Origin: Roseateles oligotrophus
GTDB taxonomy: Bacteria; Pseudomonadota; Gammaproteobacteria; Burkholderiales; Burkholderiaceae_C
Assembly: GCF_014204525.1 (NCBI RefSeq)
Contig: NZ_JACHLP010000003.1
Coordinates: 186,001-250,000, forward strand
Direction of reading: 5' to 3'
DNA length: 64,000 bases
The notes beneath the pieces are model-generated. The model saw nothing but the letters and a program-made list of their open reading frames with translations. It was not told where the DNA came from and did no database searches. The translations under genes and the position numbers were made by a program. Each line of letters begins with the position of its first letter. Position 1 is the stretch's first letter. Positions 62,248 to 64,000 of the stretch are shown here, piece by piece.

Positions 62248-64000
62248 ATGGTGAAGCGCATTACAAGCTCCCCCACCCCGCCGGCCCATGCGGCGGCGCT
62301 CAAAGCAGGCGGGCGTTCGCGCTCAAGCGCCGCGAACGCCGGCTTCAAATCCGAGAGCAAGTCCGACAGCGCCGTGCTGCCCTCGCCCGGGCTCAAGCAA
62401 GCTCCGGTACTGGACCGCATGTGCTCGCAATTCGTGCTGACGCTGACCGTCAAGCATGCAGGCAAATTCAATCTGCGCCGCGACTTCAACGGTCTGCTGT
62501 CCTTCACCGGCCGCCACCTGGTCTGGCCTGTGCGGGTGCTTGGCCGGCTGCGCGACTATCTGCGCCAGCGCTGCCAGGGCAATGAGCTGTGGAATGGCCA
62601 CGAGGCCTTGAGCCACGAAGACTTTCTGCAGCGCTACGGCGTCTGGACCGGCCCCTTCACCGAGTCCACCCTGTTCTTCTATCTGGACGAATACGTCAAG
62701 GACGCGCCCAAGGACATGCTGGCCCTCCTGGCCACCACCAGCGAATGGCTGGACCGACAGCTCAAGCGCGAATCCACCCTGGTCGAAACCAATATCGACG
62801 CCCTGGGCAATCTGCTGCAGCTCAACCCGGCCGAGCGCGCCCTGCTGCTCTACGGCACGCTGGCCCGCTACCAGCGCGAATTGCGCGGGGCGCTGGTGGA
62901 GTTCAAGGTCAATACCGCGCAAGAGGCCTTCGCCACCATCGCCGCCGTGGCCGGCGTCAATGCCCAGGAGGTCGCCGAGGCCTTGCGCGCCGGCTCGCGC
63001 CTGGAGCGCATCGGCATGGTGGAGAACCTGATCTCCGAGCACAACATCACCGACCTGGCCGATCTGATGAAGGTCAGCGACCAGCTGCCGCCGGTGCTGA
63101 TGCGCGAGTACAAGGGCCCGCACGACTTGATGGCCGTGTTCACCCGCCCCGCCAGCAAGAGCCCGCTGCAGGCCGCCGATTTCGACTTCGTGGCCGAAGA
63201 CCTGGGCGTGCTGGAAAACCTGCTGCGGCAGGCCGTGGCCCAAAAGGGCGCGGGCGTCAACATCCTGCTCTACGGCCCGCCCGGCACCGGCAAGACCGAG
63301 CTGGCCAAGGTGGCCGCCCAGGCTGCCGGCCTCGATCTCTACGAGGTGGAATACGCCGACCGCGACGGCAACAGCCTGTCCGGCCGCGACCGCTACCGCT
63401 CGCTGCAGATCAGCCAGGTCTTTTTGAAGGCCAGCGCCCATGTGGCCCTGCTCTTCGACGAGGTGGAGGATGTGTTCCCGCCCCTGTCCAGCGACACCGC
63501 CCAGCTGATGGCGCGGCTGGATGCCAGCGTGGACGCGCCCAGCTCGGGCTCGGTCAGCGGCAAGGCCTGGGTGAACCAGATCCTGGAAACCAATCCGGTG
63601 CCGGTGATCTGGGTCACCAACCGCATCGAGCAGATCGACCCGGCCTTCCGACGCCGCTTCCAATACCACCTGGAGCTCAAATCGCCGCCGCCCGGCGCGC
63701 GTCTGCGCCTGGTCAGCACGGCCCTGTCCGACGTGGAGGTTGGCGCCGGCTTCGCCGCCCAGCTGGCCGAGCGCCGCGGCTTGACGCCGGCCCAGGTGCG
63801 CACGGCGGTGCGCTTCGCCCAGCTGGCCGGCCCGGCCGAGGACTGCGAGCGCCTGATCCTGCGCCAGTTGGAGAACGCCGACAAGGCCCTGGGCCATCTG
63901 AACCCCGAGCGGGGCGCGCGGCCCATGGTCACGCAGTACGCGCTCGAGCTGCTCAACTGCGAATCGCGTTTCGAGATCCCGCGCATCGTCGCGGCCCTGC
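62248..64000 (+). CDS. AAA+ ATPase, partial, runs off the window
   Basis: The frame is open from ATG 62248 (or 62200) to the window end with no stop. The first ~330 residues are a helical domain (LDRMCSQFVLTLTVKHAGKF; IDALGNLLQLNPAERALLLY). Then follows an AAA+ core with Walker A LLYGPPGTGKTELAKVAA, at about residue 345, and Walker B VALLFDEVEDVFPP, followed by the sensor segment VIWVTNRIEQIDPAFRRRF. Related proteins in Burkholderiales are annotated simply as ATPases of the FtsH/CDC48 type. The substrate is unknown. Confidence 0.88.
   Translation, partial: MVKRITSSPTPPAHAAALKAGGRSRSSAANAGFKSESKSDSAVLPSPGLKQAPVLDRMCSQFVLTLTVKHAGKFNLRRDFNGLLSFTGRHLVWPVRVLGRLRDYLRQRCQGNELWNGHEALSHEDFLQRYGVWTGPFTESTLFFYLDEYVKDAPKDMLALLATTSEWLDRQLKRESTLVETNIDALGNLLQLNPAERALLLYGTLARYQRELRGALVEFKVNTAQEAFATIAAVAGVNAQEVAEALRAGSRLERIGMVENLISEHNITDLADLMKVSDQLPPVLMREYKGPHDLMAVFTRPASKSPLQAADFDFVAEDLGVLENLLRQAVAQKGAGVNILLYGPPGTGKTELAKVAAQAAGLDLYEVEYADRDGNSLSGRDRYRSLQISQVFLKASAHVALLFDEVEDVFPPLSSDTAQLMARLDASVDAPSSGSVSGKAWVNQILETNPVPVIWVTNRIEQIDPAFRRRFQYHLELKSPPPGARLRLVSTALSDVEVGAGFAAQLAERRGLTPAQVRTAVRFAQLAGPAEDCERLILRQLENADKALGHLNPERGARPMVTQYALELLNCESRFEIPRIVAAL

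Noticed and set aside
62323..63897. Minus-strand frame of about 520 codons opposite the AAA ATPase
   Set aside because: Composition is Gln/His/Gly-rich and typical of an antisense frame in high-GC DNA; the plus strand has clear Walker motifs.

Overview
The window is high-GC proteobacterial DNA. The right-hand part (about 49.5-64 kb) reads as a Burkholderiales chromosome: a metH split into two genes, a DUF3567 protein, a DUF4197 protein, a ProQ/FinO-domain protein, a DUF3108 protein and a PEP-CTERM protein. This mix fits the Leptothrix/Rubrivivax/Roseateles group of betaproteobacteria, but the genus is inference. The left 49.5 kb is an accessory island. It ends inside comM (yifB), whose first ~55 codons are missing at the junction.

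Layout. 0-3.9 kb: a VWA / PP2C phosphatase / Ser-Thr kinase set (TerY-P triad type), followed by a gene cut by decayed insertion sequences (3.9-5.8 kb). 6.1-10.1 kb: small exported and hypothetical proteins, an XRE regulator and IS scraps. 10.4-13.5 kb: a four-gene leftward operon (HTH regulator, YaaW/UPF0174-like protein with a zinc ribbon, small membrane protein, coiled-coil plus NYN nuclease). 14-21.2 kb: a Tn7-like transposition module, tnsA-tnsB-tnsC leftward and two tniQ/tnsD genes rightward from a shared AT-rich region. 21.2-24.7 kb: a small ORF, a secreted thermonuclease, an H-NS protein with a histone-H1-like tail, and gene remains. 24.7-27.6 kb: an IS3-family element split by a complete IS30-family element.

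27.7-48.4 kb: the most interesting region, a quorum-sensing-linked biosynthetic cluster. Its gene families match the toxoflavin (azapteridine) pathway of Burkholderia: RibD-like deaminase/reductase (ToxE type), GTP cyclohydrolase II (ToxB type), WD40 protein (ToxC type), FGE/SUMF-domain protein (ToxD type) and SAM methyltransferases (ToxA role). With them are an FMN reductase, a second beta-propeller protein, two VOC proteins, an ABC exporter, a TonB-dependent receptor and a LuxI/LuxR pair. Two CTG-N10-CAG lux boxes with nearly the same right half lie upstream of luxI and in the VOC/TonB-receptor divergent promoter. The first gene of the main operon encodes a 29-residue peptide with a strong ribosome binding site, tandem stop codons and its own intrinsic terminator, an architecture typical of precursor peptides. 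IS701-like, IS1595 and IS5 elements lie between the LuxI/LuxR genes and the main operon.

49.5-64 kb: core genes, with the truncated comM, a glycine-zipper protein, metH (C-terminal gene) behind an SAH riboswitch, an HD-GYP-like gene on the opposite strand, metH (N-terminal gene), a PEP-CTERM protein with a strong terminator, ProQ-like, DUF4197, fumarylacetoacetase family, DUF3108, DUF3567 and a partial AAA ATPase running off the window. No tRNA, rRNA or CRISPR array was seen.
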